DNA of 64,000 nt from Fomitopsis serialis (Eukaryota > Basidiomycota > Agaricomycetes > Polyporales > Fomitopsidaceae): NCBI RefSeq assembly GCF_022376445.1, contig NW_025954989.1, positions 310,001 through 374,000 of the forward strand, read 5' to 3'. How positions within the stretch are numbered: position 1 is the stretch's first letter; each line of letters starts with the position of its first letter. This document shows, in pieces, positions 11,404 to 23,066 of this stretch. A program made the position numbers and the translations under genes. The notes under the pieces were generated by a model. That model made no database searches and had not been told where the DNA came from. It saw only the letters and a program-made list of their open reading frames with translations.

Positions 11404-12566
11404 ATGTCCTCGCAACCCCCACGCCCGCCCAACTCGTTCATGTGCTTCCGCTCGGACCGCTTCAGGCACTACCAGCGCTCTGCAAAGGACGCGGCGCCGC
11501 TCCTCCAGACGGAGCTCTCGAAGCGCGTCGCGAAGGAGTGGAACGACCTCGACTCGGAGAGGCGCGCGCACTATGAGGGGGTGGCGGCGGAGAAGAAGGC
11601 CGAGCACATGAGGATGTATCCGGGGTACAAGTACCAGCCGAGGAGGAAGGGAGAGGAGACGCAGGCGCAGTCGGTGGCGCAGGCGCGGGTGGGGACGAGG
11701 ACGCGCACGAAGTCGACGCCGGCGTCGACGGCGCGACCCAGCGCTGCGTCCAGTGGTGCACTAGACCATGCCAACAGCAGGCTACCGCAGCCCCCGCCGC
11801 TAGAGCCCAACTTCGCCACCCTGCCCTCCACCGCCTACCCACCCCCTACAGCCCGTTCTCCAGATCCAGCTCCAGTTCCTTCTCCCCGTCGCCCGCGCCA
11901 CTCTGGCAGGCGATACCAGAAGCCTCGAGCGAGTCGACGCGGTACGTCCCCGTCCCCGCGGCGACCTACCGGCGACTCGTGAACACGCAGCAGCCGCCCT
12001 CGCGCACGGTGAACCCGCCATTCCTGTACGCGCCGCATCTCCTCATGTTCTCGTCGATGGGCGAGCTCGAGGAGGCCGTCGCGCTGGCGGAGGGCCGGCG
12101 CCCGTCACCGTCCGCATTCCGCGGACAACCCGCGGGAAAGAACCCGCTCTGCTACGTTCCCGTGGCGGTGCAGAGCCTCTACAAGCCCGGCGCGCTGGGC
12201 GGCGCGACGCCGACGCGTCTCGTAGAATACTCGTCCATGGACGCGCTGCAGGCGGACGCAGTACTCGCAGACGACCCACCTGCGGCGTTCCTCGACCCCG
12301 TAACTTCTTTCGGTGCGAACGCGCGTATGGACCTTCTCCCGGCGGAGTACCACTCGCACGGTCGTGGTGGTGCGCACCCCGAGGTAGGGCTGAGGCGTCG
12401 AGATGCGGGCTCCCCGGCGCCGTTGCTTGGGGAGGGGACGAGGTGGCGGGTGGTGTACCCCGGGATGGCGATGCCTGGCTGGGACGGGATGGCCGTCGAC
12501 GCGCCTGAGTCCGCCGGACGGGCTGCGCGCTCTGAGTCTCCCATGCTTTGGCAGTATCGGCGTTAG
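11404..12566 (+). CDS. HMG-box transcription factor (MATA_HMG type), with a one-base frame break
   Basis: Sequence-specific DNA-binding nuclear protein. The HMG box fills residues 5-80: it opens with PPRPPNSFMCFRSDRFRHY, continues through VAKEWNDLDSERRAHY and closes with MYPGYKYQPRRK, the hallmark of fungal MATA_HMG domains. After the box comes a Pro/Ser-rich region. The first frame stops at 11982, but the C-terminal part continues in another frame. Adding one C to the C5 run at 11842-11846 yields YPPPYSPFS and a single 387-residue protein ending at 12566, an exact whole number of codons. No intron with good sites explains the shift. The C-terminal half (FLYAPHLLMFSSMGEL) is conserved-looking but unassigned. 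It is not next to recognisable mating-type homeodomain or pheromone genes. Confidence 0.88.
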
Positions 12567-14006
12567 GGGAAGGGCATAAGGTGGGTAGTTCTCCGAGGGA
12601 GCGGTTGCTGCCTCTGCCGCGCTCCCGGGAAGCTACCTAGTAACGCCCCAGAAGTGTCACTGAGTTTCGTTTCTTTCTGCTTTCGGGATTCTGGACGGAT
12701 GCATATTGTGTACAGCTGCATTTTTTAATCGATCTTATTCCACCGATACGGTTGGTCCTCTATTCGTGTGTAAATTCCGGAGACATGTCTCGGCGAGGTG
12801 AAGTTATTCAAATGGACACGCCGTCCTGACTTGTGTCTTGAACGCGGTGTACATCGACCAGCGCACGGCTGGACTCAATGGGCGTAGCGGTGACTTCGAT
12901 TCGCCATGCAGTAGGAGTGGTCTGCGCACACTACCTCCGCTGCACCAGCGCTCGCGATTGGTATACAATCGCCCCAGTGCAACCGAGCATGCACAGCGCG
13001 GCCGCCGTACCAGCGACCCCCCTTTTGACTGACCTGCCATAGGCGGTACCGTTCAATGTACCGCAGTCGCAGGGGGACCACTATTTTTCGGGCCCGTCCC
13101 ATACGGAGAAGTTGGCAGTGCCTGACACTGGAAGAGAAACCCACTGGCTGACATATGACTTGAATCAGTAGAATGGAATGTGTGCGGCCGCGCCCGTCGG
13201 ATATCTACTGTAAGGGAGAAGAGAGGAGACGGCGTGTAAGTAGGGTCCTGGTGACGACTTGGAGTCAAATGGAGTGTGGTGACAGCGTACTACGAGAGGC
13301 TTACGTTGTGTCCCGCAGACGATCGGAAAATATGGGTGGAGGACAGGGTCCTAGGCATGCTCATCATCCTACCCCGAGTGAGGAATTTAGGAGCAGAAGG
13401 TGTCTCTGACCAACAGTTTGCCGTAGCACGCAAAGTACGGCCAAGCTATCGTGTGAGAACTAATTTGTTCGAGGTAAGGGGACAACCTATTTCGGTGGTC
13501 GAAGATGGCAACAGAGTACGCAGCTCAGGTGCGCTAGGATATAATGAAGCACGGAATTGATGTCTTTGCTTCTGTCAAGGAGGCACGCCGGATTGAAGGC
13601 GGCCGGTTGGAGTGTTTGGAGCGTTCCGGGAGCTCTCCGGGGAAGGAGTCACCCAGAATGACACTAACGGTTCAATGCGCTTGATCCCAATCCTAAGCAG
13701 CAATGCAGCTCACGCAGAGTAGACTGAGCCTTCTACGAGCTGGTCAATGTCGCGACGGTGCAAGGAGCGACGCGACGCGGCGGGTGGTGGAACAGAGCAT
13801 GTGACCGTGTCGCGGCATGCGGGGAGCGGAAGGGCGGAGGAGAGGGCGATAAGTAACGGTGGCTGGCGCTGGCTGTTGGACATGATGCAGGACATGGCGG
13901 GTCGCCAACGGCTCTTAAGTACTCAGGCCATACATATCCCCTCCTGCTACAATCAGCCCTTCCGAACTGCCAGCCATCTCGCAGCCCCGAGTCGTAGCTG
14001 CCAGAC
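12567..14006. other. Intergenic region, no gene seen
   Basis: About 1.4 kb. The first part is the AT-richer 3' flank of the HMG gene. A plus-strand frame at 13276-13560 is open but has no domain or splice context. The last 200 bases presumably contain the promoter of the F-box gene. Confidence 0.5.
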
Positions 14007-15905
14007 ATGGTCGCACTCAGCTTTGCGACCCTCCCAACCGACATCCTCGTCCTCGTCCTCAGACACCTCGGGGTATACGGCATACTCGCACTTCGTCAGG
14101 TATGTGCCCGCCTGCTGCCCCACATCCAGACTAACTCGCTTCCTGCCGCCAGTCCTGCAAAGCCCTCGAAGCCCTCACCCGCTCCCGCACCGTCTGGCAC
14201 GATGCCCTCCACGCCCATGTTCTCGCCCGCGGCCTGCCCCTCCCCGGCCTGCACGCGCGCCCCCTTAGCACGCTTACCGCCGTTGAGCTCGAGAAGCTCA
14301 CCCTCCGCGCCCTCGCCCTCCTTCGCAACTGGACATCAGCCCATCCCCGCAGCACGCGCTCGATCGAGCTGGTCCCACCCGGCATCCCAGCGGGAGCGCG
14401 TGCGCGTAACCTCGCCGTGCACTACCTCCCTGGTCGCGAGGGTCGCTATCTGCTGACGATCACGTTCTACGACGAGCCCGCCGCGCCGCGCAAGTATGTC
14501 GTGCATGCTGGGACATCGGGGAGGGGACGGGAGAGCCGAGGGTCGTCGCGACACTCCGGTGCATGAACCTCACCGGTGCGAACGTCAACACGGACCCAAA
14601 CCATCCAGGCATCCTTGCCATCACACAGCGATGGCCCAGCGACGCGTGAGTGCGCCACCTCAATTTCTCTCACTACGCAACGCCGCCTCTGATGTGACCG
14701 CCTCCGCAGCGTCACGACCTGCATCTTCTCGATCGACTTCAGCGTGCGCGACCCACACGCGCCGTTCCTCCCGCTGCAGGAGTTCGCGAGCTTTCGCTTC
14801 CCGCTCGCGCTCGAGGGCAGCGTCTTCGCCGCGAGCGGGCCCGACAACATCGTGCGCGTGATTGACGTCGAGGCGGGCTGCGTCCGCGCCGCGCTCCGCG
14901 TCCCCCACGAGCACGACGACCCTACGCTGCGCAACGAGGTACGTCCGCGTCCCCTCTTGCTGTTCCCACTATCTGACAAGGCGGTACGGTGGGAATGACG
15001 ATGTAGGACCAGCGCTGCATGGGCGCGGTCTTCTTGCCCCGGCACGTCCTCACGTTTTGCAGGCAGTGGATACACCTGTATGAGCTGCCCCCGGTGCCCC
15101 CGACGATCCCGCCGAACAACGCGCTCCACGCGCCCCCGGCGGCGTGCGACCCGCTCGCGTCGCACAAGTGGCAGTGGCGCATCGACAGCCTCGTCGTCGC
15201 CTCGCGGCTCCCCGCCTGCGACGCGGGAGCTGCTGGGTGGACTAGGAGCGGAGGAGAGGGAGGGGACGCGGCGTTCCCGTCGATCGACGTGCTCATCCGG
15301 TTCGACACGTGGTTCCCCTGGCCCGTCAACATCCTCCACCATACGTCCTCTCGCCCAACCCGCCTTCTCCCCCGCCCCCCCCTCTCACCCCCCTCTGCCG
15401 CCCGGCCCCAGCGCGGCGACGCCGTACCTCCACGCGGACGGCGCGCCGACGATGGCGCACAGCATCCCGTCACCGATCCGGCTCTTCACGCCGTCGGACA
15501 TGGTGCTCGGCCGGCGGGGGACCGCGCTCTGGCTCGACGCGCAGGCGTACGATGGCGGGCCCGCGCAGGCGGGCGACCACGGGCAGCGCGTCGCGGGGAA
15601 GGTCCTCCCAGTCACTGGGGCCCTCGGCGGGCGGGCGACGGGTGAGGGAGAGGGTGCGGTAGGGGAGGAAGGCGAGGTAGGGGAGAGGGCGCGGATGGGG
15701 TGAGCGACGAATGGTACGGGGGGCGCGGGCGCAGCCGGACAGGTGGCACGGTGAGGAGCGCGCGCAGACGATGACATTCCATATGCAGGAGGACGACGAC
15801 GGGTGGAACAAGCTCGCGCTGGACGAGGAGGAGGGCAGGGTCGCGGTCGGGACGGTTGATGGCCGGGTGCACCTGTTCGAGTACGCGCCGGGGGTGGAGG
15901 TGTGA
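14007..15905 (+). CDS. F-box protein of the mushroom F-box/beta-propeller-like family, several one-base breaks
   Basis: Likely substrate adaptor of an SCF ubiquitin ligase. Exon 1 (14007-14099) and the start of exon 2 (from 14153) encode the F-box: FATLPTDILVLVLRHLGVYG, then SCKALEALTRSRTVWHDAL. The rest resembles the long C-terminal domain of basidiomycete F-box proteins, with strands such as CWDIGEGTGEPRVVATLRC, HKWQWRIDSLVVASRLP, SPIRLFTPSDMVLGRRGTAL and ALDEEEGRVAVGTVDGRV near the end. The conserved reading changes frame near 14506 (CAT TGC read as CATGC), near 15341 (CAT TAC read as CATAC) and in the C-rich tract at 15370-15400, each as if one base were missing; another change lies between 15640 and 15711. 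Introns follow 14099, about 14646 and 14938. It is either damaged or, more likely, carries assembly errors. Confidence 0.75.
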
Positions 15906-16653
15906 CTCTGGGGCTTGAAGATGGTTGTCCCCGGTGCGATTACGCTGTTTCTTGTGGTATAGATGCGAATTGGGGTTCACTTAATGCTTGATCTGTAGAA
16001 AAGGCTCGACTCGGACATAGCTTACCATGCGTAATCGTGTAACAATACATCACAGGACACTAGGAAGGATCACGACAACTGGCATGTTCAACCATGCTCA
16101 CACCCGTCGTATCTGATCACTTCAGGAGTCCATTGTATTCCGTCTTGTCAAAAGGTCCGCTAACGAGTGAAGCAAAGGGGCAGTACATGTATGCGTGTAA
16201 TACAGGCAGGGGCAATACAAGCCGAATCCAAGCGACGAAGCAACAGCAGCGGATACAGCGCTCACGAGCCACTATGTACACTATGTACAGGTCCGCCGCG
16301 AGCGCCCTCGTAGGCTCGCAAGCACGCGCATCGAGCGCGGCACTATCTGCGAGCGGAGGCGCGAGGGCGATGACGATGGAAGGGTAGATGAAGGTGGGGA
16401 AGGTGCGACAAGTTAAGTAATACATAGCAGGCCATTATACGAGCCGGGTATGAGGCATTAGTTTTGCTAGCGTGCAAAAGTGCTCCGTCAGCCACAGGAC
16501 AGCACAGCAGAAGGTGCGCGACGCACCTTGGATAGTGTACACTGGCTGCGACCAAGACCGAATGCAAGTACGACCGAGAGATGGTGGGGGTTGATAAGTT
16601 ACGCTCGACTTCTTCACCTTCTCCTTCCGCTGTGTTGTCCGTCCCACCGTATG
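15906..16653. other. Convergent 3' intergenic region
   Basis: About 750 bases between the ends of the F-box gene and the minus-strand coiled-coil gene. Presumed 3' untranslated regions of both. No gene, RNA or repeat was recognised. Confidence 0.5.
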
Positions 16654-18980
16654 CTAGGGCTCCGATGGGAGCCCCACAGCCGCGACAGCCTCGTCTTTTG
16701 GCGGGAGAGGCGGAGGCTGCTCGCCCGGATCCAGATCTAGCTCTGGTGCTTGCGTAGGACTGTCTGGCCGTGTCTGACTGAAGGCTTCTTGCGGAGTCGG
16801 CGCAGGACCCGCCTGTTGCTGGACCCGCCATTGCGTCGGCGTTATAATTTCCGATTTGCTAGGAGCCTCCGTAGTGGACGGCCCATCCCCAGCGTCACCC
16901 GTCGACGGCCGGGGCTGCTGCGAGGCCTGCACCTGCGCCGCGCGCAACGGCACAGAGTACCGCTTCGCCTTCGTCCGCCCCCTCTCGATGACCTCCCCGT
17001 CCGACTTGCGGTACGGCGTCCTCGAGCTGTGTGACCCCGCCACGCCATCGAACAAGCTCACAGTATCGGCCCGCTCACGCATCCCGAGCGACTGCACGCG
17101 GAGCGCCCTCACCTCGCGCTCGCGCTCGTTGTGAAGGAACAAGTCGTCTTTGGACGCGCGGGCCGCGTGGAACGTGTACGGGGGAATGAGTGTGCGGTCG
17201 AACTCCGGCGTTAATGGCGTGGCGGCCGCGTTCGCAGCTGGCGAGCTGACCTCTGCGGGGGCGCGTGGGTAAGGAGGAGCGACTACTACGTACTGCGCGT
17301 GCGACTCACCGAGGGTGCTCCGCGTCGAGGCAAAAGTTGTGTTGATCGAGACGGAGGGCAGTGGTGGCAGTGGTGGCGGGCTTTCTTGGGTGGCAGAACT
17401 CGGCGTCGTCGGCCGGGTCTCGTTCAGCTCGAGGAAGGACCCGCCCTTGCACGGCGCCGGTTCGACGCGGATAATTGGTACCGCGGGAACGGTGACATCT
17501 GGTTCTGTTGAGATAGTCGGTCTCCGCCTGCTCCGGCTTCGGCTTCTCGCCCGCCTCGCTGTTTGTGCGGCGGCAGCAACTGACGGCGACGACTCGCCTT
17601 CGCTCATCGACGGCTGCCGCAACCGCAAGCTCGCCTTGCTCGCACGGACGCTCCGCCGCCGCGCAGCCATCACTCGACTCGTGCGATCCGCGACCTGGAG
17701 CTGCGCAGGCGACGGCGCGATAGGCCCTGGGAACACGGTGGCGTACATGGCCTTGCTCGAGACGGCCGTAGCCGTCACACCCACAACCTCCGCCATCTGC
17801 ACACTATACTCCGTGCGCGAGTCCGGGAGGACAACGCTGCCCTCGCCCGACACCGCACTCGCCTCGTCCTCGATCACCTCGTCGCCCTCGTACCCGAAGT
17901 CGCGCCCAAAGTTGTCCAGGTCGTCCATCTCCTGTGCGAGCTCTTCCGCGACGCCCCACGCCTCCTCGAGCTCCGCTTGGAGCTCGGCAATCTTTGCGCG
18001 CCCCTCTTTCGCTTCGTTCACGCGCCGCCCGTAGCTCGCGTTCAGCTTTCGTAGAGTGATCGCGAGCGCGGACGCGACGTGCACGTCCTGCAGGCGCTGG
18101 ATCTGTGCGCGCTGCTCGGCGACCGTCAGGAGGGTCTCCATGAGACGGTCGCAGGAGGCAGCGAGTGCGGCGAGCTGTGCCGTGAGATTCGACAGCGCCT
18201 CCTGGGATGATGGGTCGCCCGGTGCGAAGGACAACGCATTGAGCGACTGGAGGAGCATGAGCCGCCGCTGCGTGTTGAAGCGGTATTGCGCCTGTGTCGT
18301 CGCTTTGAGCTGGATGAGGATCGACGGACCGAGGGTCAGCGCGGGGGCCAGTGAGATACGCCACCAGGCGCTACGAGCAGATCGGAAACACTCACCGAGT
18401 CGAGGCGCTCGAGCTCCTGGACGAGCTCGACGTCGAGCGTGTGCCGGGACACGAGCCGGATAAAGTCCTCCTGGGCGGATGTGCGAATGGCCGTCGAGAC
18501 GATTTCCTGGAGTTGTTCTGATGTGAGGCTCCATTGGGCGGCCTCGAGAGTCATCGCGCGCCATGGCACGGGCGGTGCGTCGAAGCTAACCGCTGGCGGC
18601 GGGGAGAGCGTGGGTGTCTTCTTGATGACCTTCACCGCGGGGGCGGCGATGAGCGGGGTGCTGGGTGTGCTGGGGACGGGGACCGGCATGCCCGTCTGGA
18701 TCCCTCGGCTCACGGTGTTGCGGCGCGAAGAGCTGGAGCCGCCGTACTCGGAATACAGATCCTGTTCGGAAGCGAGTGCTGGCGAGGACGGAGACCAGGT
18801 GGAAGAGCGGGGACTAGAGTAGGCGGGGGTTGCCTCCTCTACGCGAGCCGTGAGGTCGAGAGGGATCATGTCCTTGGTCGCCCCCGGAGGGGACTTTGGG
18901 CTGCGGGGCCCGCCAGGGCGCTGGCGGAAGGGCGCGCCCGTGGAGAAGCTGGAGGGCGAGCGGACGCGGGTGAACTCCAT
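16654..18980 (-). CDS. Coiled-coil protein with long disordered tail, function unknown
   Basis: Two exons, 18396-18980 and 16654-18309, separated by an 86 nt intron (donor GTGAGT, acceptor CCAG), join in phase 0 to 746 residues. Residues 1-110 are Ser/Pro-rich. Then comes a helical block beginning MTLEAAQWSLTSEQLQEI, followed after the intron by about 150 residues of heptad-like helix (QYRFNTQRRLMLLQSLNAL, RAKIAELQAELEEAWGVAE). An acidic stretch (DFGYEGDEVIEDEASAV) leads into a long low-complexity C-terminus with an Arg/Ser run and Pro runs such as PPPLPPLP and PPPLPPKDE, which could bind SH3 domains. I do not recognise a named family; similar proteins occur in mushrooms. No membrane segment or signal peptide. 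A cytoskeletal or scaffold role is only a guess. Confidence 0.8.
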
Positions 18981-20002
18981 GGGATGTGTCGGGGGTGTAG
19001 GGAGCGGGAACGAGGCCCTGGAGGGGCTTATGCGGACATGGGAGTTTGAGGAGAGGATGGAGGACAGGACGAGTCCAGGGACTGATGTTGTGATGGGTGT
19101 ACATGAGGGCCCGCCGGCGCTAGTGACTTATCTCCTGCAGCGCTAAGACATAAAATGGCGGTCGTCGCGCCTGTCTGTCTGTTCGCTGTGATGAATCGCA
19201 GCACGTTCACGTCACATAAATGAATTTGCGTAGGGGCAATCTCGATCAGCAGGCTCTACCGTCCTGCCGCCGCTGCCTCCGCAACGCAGAATCCAGATGC
19301 CTCCGCGCACAGGCACATCACCCACGCACCGGCCCGGCTTGCGGTGGGCGAGGAGGCCGCCGTCCACTTTGCCACTGCAAGTCCGTCGTGAGCGGAGGCA
19401 TGGCGGGCCACTAGCGCAAAAATTTCGATGGAGAGCGGAGGGCGCAGGCATGCACACCCCCAAACTCGAGCGTCATCGATAATCGCGCGCGGAGCCCGGA
19501 TGGCACGCGAACGAGGAACGTACGAGGGTGGCTATTGCAATTCCGCGGGCGCAATGCGAGTCCTTCCAGACGAAGACCTGGGTATAATAGGGAGGAAAGG
19601 AACACTGCAGCGCACAGAGACACGCCTCATATATACACGAGCCAAGTCCCTCAGCCACTTCAGAAGCTGCGGCGGACAGTGAATTCTGACAGCTAGACAC
19701 CTAGGGACATAGGAAAGCCACATATCCAGATCCGGAAGGTCGCCTGCCATAACGAGGTCACCGGGGTGTTTGAAACAGTCTATCGGCGCTCAGCGCTGGG
19801 CTGCGATTCATTTTGATGTATACAGTCTGTCCAGCATGACGATGGAGTGGCCGATGATGAATTGACCGGGGCACGGACCCGGAGGTCGTACATCTTCGTT
19901 CCCTCGTCAGAATCATCATGCATTGTCATCAGCATACTGATATCATACACTTTGCACACCCAGCTTCACAATCTGCCAACAAGCGAAAGCACGTTCGTCC
20001 CC
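18981..20002. other. Intergenic region, no gene seen
   Basis: About 1 kb holding the promoter of the coiled-coil gene (right next to 18980) and the 3' flank of the UBX gene. Short open frames on both strands lack domains. Nothing further is supported. Confidence 0.5.
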
Positions 20003-21667
20003 CTATGATGCGATCAAGACCTACACAGAACAGGGCGTCACTCCGTTAGCCACGCCATCACACGCGCCTTGAGCGCACAAATCAGATGTACGCACCGCGG
20101 ACGGCGTCAGCCCCAGATCGCGCAGCGATTTCGATAAGTCCGATCGAGTGAATTGTTTCCTGCGCGCACAGAACAAAAGGGAATGACGACACCGCATCAG
20201 CAACGGGACCCACACGCGCACGCATCACCCCACGCCCTACCCGCCGGCATGGACACACGGGTACGAGCGTCGCACACGCACCTCGGAAAATGCATTGCGA
20301 ATGTCACCGTCTCCACATCAACAGATAGTGTCTGCGCCGCCAGAAATTCAGCCACCTCGCGGAGTGCTATAGGACATCAGATTGATCAGCCATGGACTCC
20401 GCCAGCGGCGAGTCTCCCTGTGAGTGAGGCTCGACGAAGAAACGTACTGGAGTCGCTTGGAAGCGTAGTCGTGTACGGCTGCCCGCCGCTAGCCATCCGG
20501 ATCTGCAGACGCGTCTCGGGATAGTCTTTCCCTGACTTCGGCGCCGCTGGTGGCGGGGCCGCAGCGACGGGCGCAGCGGAGCTTTCGGGGAGGGGCTTGC
20601 CCTCGCGCAAGGCTTTCTCTCTTGCTGCCTTCTCAGCTCGTTCGCGTTTGTCGGCCTCGATCTGTGCCTTGACGCGAGCGCGTGCTTGCGCCTCCTCGAC
20701 TTTCTCTGCCGACACCGACACGTATGAGCACAACGAAGAGAGGACGCGGTTGAGGGACGTGCACACACCTCGTTTCTTCGCCTCGAGATCCTTCTTAATC
20801 TCCTTCGCCTTCATTTCTTCCCGGACCTCGTTCATATCCTGGATCAAGTTAGCACGCAGTTCCGAGAATTCCAGAGGCAACGTCCGTACACGGCCAGCCT
20901 TTCTCCGAATCGCCTCGTTCGCCTGCTGCTCCTTCGCCTCCTCCTTCGACTTCACCATGCGCTTCGCAGCCATCTTCTCCTTCAGGTCTGCGAGCCTCTG
21001 CCTTTTCTCCTCCTCCGTGAGCGGTTTGATCTAGCGCACGAAACCGACGCGTTCATCACAATCGCGCAACCAAGGACGATCAATATTACGCCAGAGTCCA
21101 TTGCAAACGGGCGCACCTCTTCCGTGGACTCCTCGAACTGGTCGTGCCCGCTCTTCTCCGCGTGGTAGTTCGCGAGCGCAGTGGTCTTGAAGATCTTGTC
21201 GCACTGCGAGCACTTGATGCTCTACTCCGCGCCACCCACGACCCCATTCAGCCCCCTTCGCAGCCCTCGATCGAGCGCGGGGACGGAACGCACCTTGGCC
21301 TCGGCCGCCTCGCCACCCGCGATCTGCGCCTTCCCGTACACCGCCTGAAGCGCCTCCAGCTCCTCCCGGTCGTCCCCGTCCACGTCCATCGGCGCGCCCG
21401 AGCCCGAACTGCTGGTGGGCGCGGCGATGGAGGAGAGGTCAGGTACAGGCTTGCCGTCGTTCTCGAGGAGGAAGTCCATTGCGGGCTGGAGGCCGCGTCC
21501 GTTTGTGGCTTTGATCGCCCCTGTGTGTGGAGGGGGAGTAGACGTTAGTGTCCGCGTAGGTATATGGCGTGAAGGGGGCTGGGGAGGAAGGGGACGCGAG
21601 GCGACTTACATTCGACGCGGGTGGGGTCGAAGCCCATGGAGAGGAGGGTGTCTTTATCGGAAGACAT
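20003..21667 (-). CDS. UBA/C2H2/UBX domain protein (UBXN1/SAKS1-like p97 cofactor)
   Basis: Adaptor that should link ubiquitinated proteins to the AAA ATPase p97/Cdc48. Eight exons (21610-21667, 21294-21520, 21117-21221, 20769-21030, 20448-20705, 20282-20366, 20096-20159, 20003-20020) join exactly to 358 residues. Residues 1-40 form a UBA domain (LLSMGFDPTRVEWAIKATNG). Residues 95-120 form a C2H2 finger, CSQCDKIFKTTALANYHAEK followed by SGH. A Lys/Glu-rich helix follows, then the UBX fold from about 280: YPETRLQIRMASGGQPYTTT, LREVAEFLAAQTL, RKQFTRSDLSKSLRDLGLTP and the end VLIAS. The last exon has only 18 nt including the stop; without it the UBX end is lost. Its frame is intact throughout. 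Confidence 0.92.
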
Positions 21668-22311
21668 TCTTCAAAGTGCGAGCTCGAGTCAAATATGACT
21701 GTTAGGGTCGTTTGATTGGGTGGATAGTACTCCGTGCCTAACAGAGTACTGAGCAGGGCGAGATCGAGAGAGGTCTGTACGGCGGTATACTGACGTACGC
21801 TGATTACCATATTTGGGCTTTCATTGCGCACGTGCCGATTGCCTCGAGGCTACCGGGCGTCTTGCCATTTCAGGCCGGTCTGGCCACCAGGAGAACTACT
21901 GGAGAACTGCCAAATGGCACGATAGATTAATTGCGAGGATCGTCGTATGAGTAGAAGTGAGTGGTGTTGAGCCGCGAATGATGCGAAAATTTCACTCTGT
22001 GCAGAGTAACATTAGCTGCCATAAGTACGGTTCTTCGCCGGTCTCAATCACTGGCACAAGCCCGCCGCATCGCGCAACACTCGAATAGTTTCACAGGTCG
22101 CCGTCGGGAAACAAGTCACAGGTCTGGTAATATTGGCGAAGACAATGACTTCATAAGGGATTAATCGATTACACGCTGAGCGTTGCCGTTCAGGGCATCG
22201 AGCGGAAGCATCGGGTCGCTGTCAACAAGCAACGCATTGCACGAACAAGTGAAAGGTATAAGTTAGGAGTACAGGCAAGAGAGCAAGCAAAGAGCAGGAT
22301 GGTACGTATTT
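21668..22311. other. Intergenic region, no gene seen
   Basis: About 640 bases between the UBX gene start and the 3' end of the Bet1-like gene, both on the minus strand. It should contain the UBX promoter. No open frame with a recognisable product and no RNA signature was found. Confidence 0.5.
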
Positions 22312-22764
22312 TCAGGGAGTCGGTGAAGCCCACCACCAGTGCAGTATCCTCCAGAGGAACCAGAACCCGACGATCGCTGCTACACAGTATCCGATAGTCC
22401 GCCACTGCTTCACCCCTCCCGGGGTCAGCCCGAACGCCTGTCCCGCGCGTCGAGACGACTGTGCCAGAGAAGCACCAAAGGAGGTGAATGTATTTCGCTG
22501 ACGTCGCGAGTGGTCGTCAACAAAACCTAAGGCTTTCACATATCATCGAGCTCACCGACTCGTCCAAGGTCGTGTTCTGACTCTCGACATCGCTATAGAT
22601 GTCTGTGGTAACCTACCGAATTGGACACATGAGCAATGCATCTGCGCAGACATATTGAGGGTACGTACACCACGTAACGTCCGAAGCTTGGAGTGCAAGT
22701 CATCCAGCCTTTGGTCATTCTGTAGTTCGTACGTGTCCTCAACACGGTCGCGTGATGTTGACAT
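22312..22764 (-). CDS. Bet1/Sft1-like SNARE
   Basis: Small tail-anchored Qc-SNARE acting in ER-Golgi or intra-Golgi vesicle fusion. Exons 22669-22764, 22556-22612 and 22312-22497 join to 112 residues, a normal size. The SNARE helix is spread over the three exons: QNDQRLDDLHSKLRTLRG, VTTDIYSDVESQNTTLDES and RNTFTSFGASLAQSSRRAGQ, with hydrophobic positions every third or fourth residue and the usual central Q at the expected place. The C-terminus is one membrane anchor (IGYCVAAIVGFWFLWRILHW) with a few lumenal residues. The exon 3 acceptor at GTCAG was chosen because it alone restores the SNARE register. It is transcribed divergently from STT3 across about 300 bases. Bet1 and Sft1 cannot be told apart here. 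Confidence 0.88.
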
Positions 22765-23066
22765 GTTGACGGTCTCAGTGAAGTAGCAATTATCCCAAGG
22801 CAATAAATCAGAGTTCGAAGCGGGGAGAAGTCGAACAAAAGTCAGGCAACTGCTAGGGTATGATGTCGCGGTCTCAACCAAGTTACTGCAGGCTCCGTGC
22901 AAGCGCCCATAGCGGTGTACGGTACCCAGTCACGTGCGGTGCGCGCGACGTGTCTCGCGTTCCACGCAACGCTGCGGTCTGTATTCTCCCATTCCCCGTC
23001 CCGTCCTCTTTGTCTCCAACTACACGGTCACTCTTTGGGGGCAATTCACGATCTCTGGTTGCGGTC
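22765..23066. promoter_or_regulatory. Shared divergent promoter, Bet1-like SNARE and STT3
   Basis: The two start codons are 302 bases apart and face away from each other, so this stretch must hold both 5' untranslated regions and core promoters. No clear TATA box or known fungal regulatory motif could be singled out. Both products work in the early secretory pathway, so shared control is plausible but not shown. Confidence 0.5.

Noticed and set aside
11404..12566. Two separate genes, an HMG protein and a second protein starting at 11979
   Set aside because: The second frame reads sensibly well upstream of its ATG, and adding one C in a C5 run merges both into exactly 388 codons; no start context supports a second gene.
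13276..13560. Possible small gene upstream of the F-box gene
   Set aside because: It has an open frame only; no domain, no splice signals, no conserved-looking motif.
14467..15342. Long minus-strand open frame (291 codons)
   Set aside because: It is antisense to the F-box gene, Arg/Pro-rich and without domain; a by-product of high GC third positions.
15361..15425. A 65 nt intron (GTCCTC donor, CCAG acceptor) explaining the F-box frame change
   Set aside because: The donor is poor and the removed sequence contains the family-like reading YVLSPNP, so missing bases fit better.
17315..18034. Plus-strand open frame of 239 codons
   Set aside because: It lies opposite the coiled-coil gene at 16654-18980, whose composition and splice pattern are convincing; this one is low-complexity.
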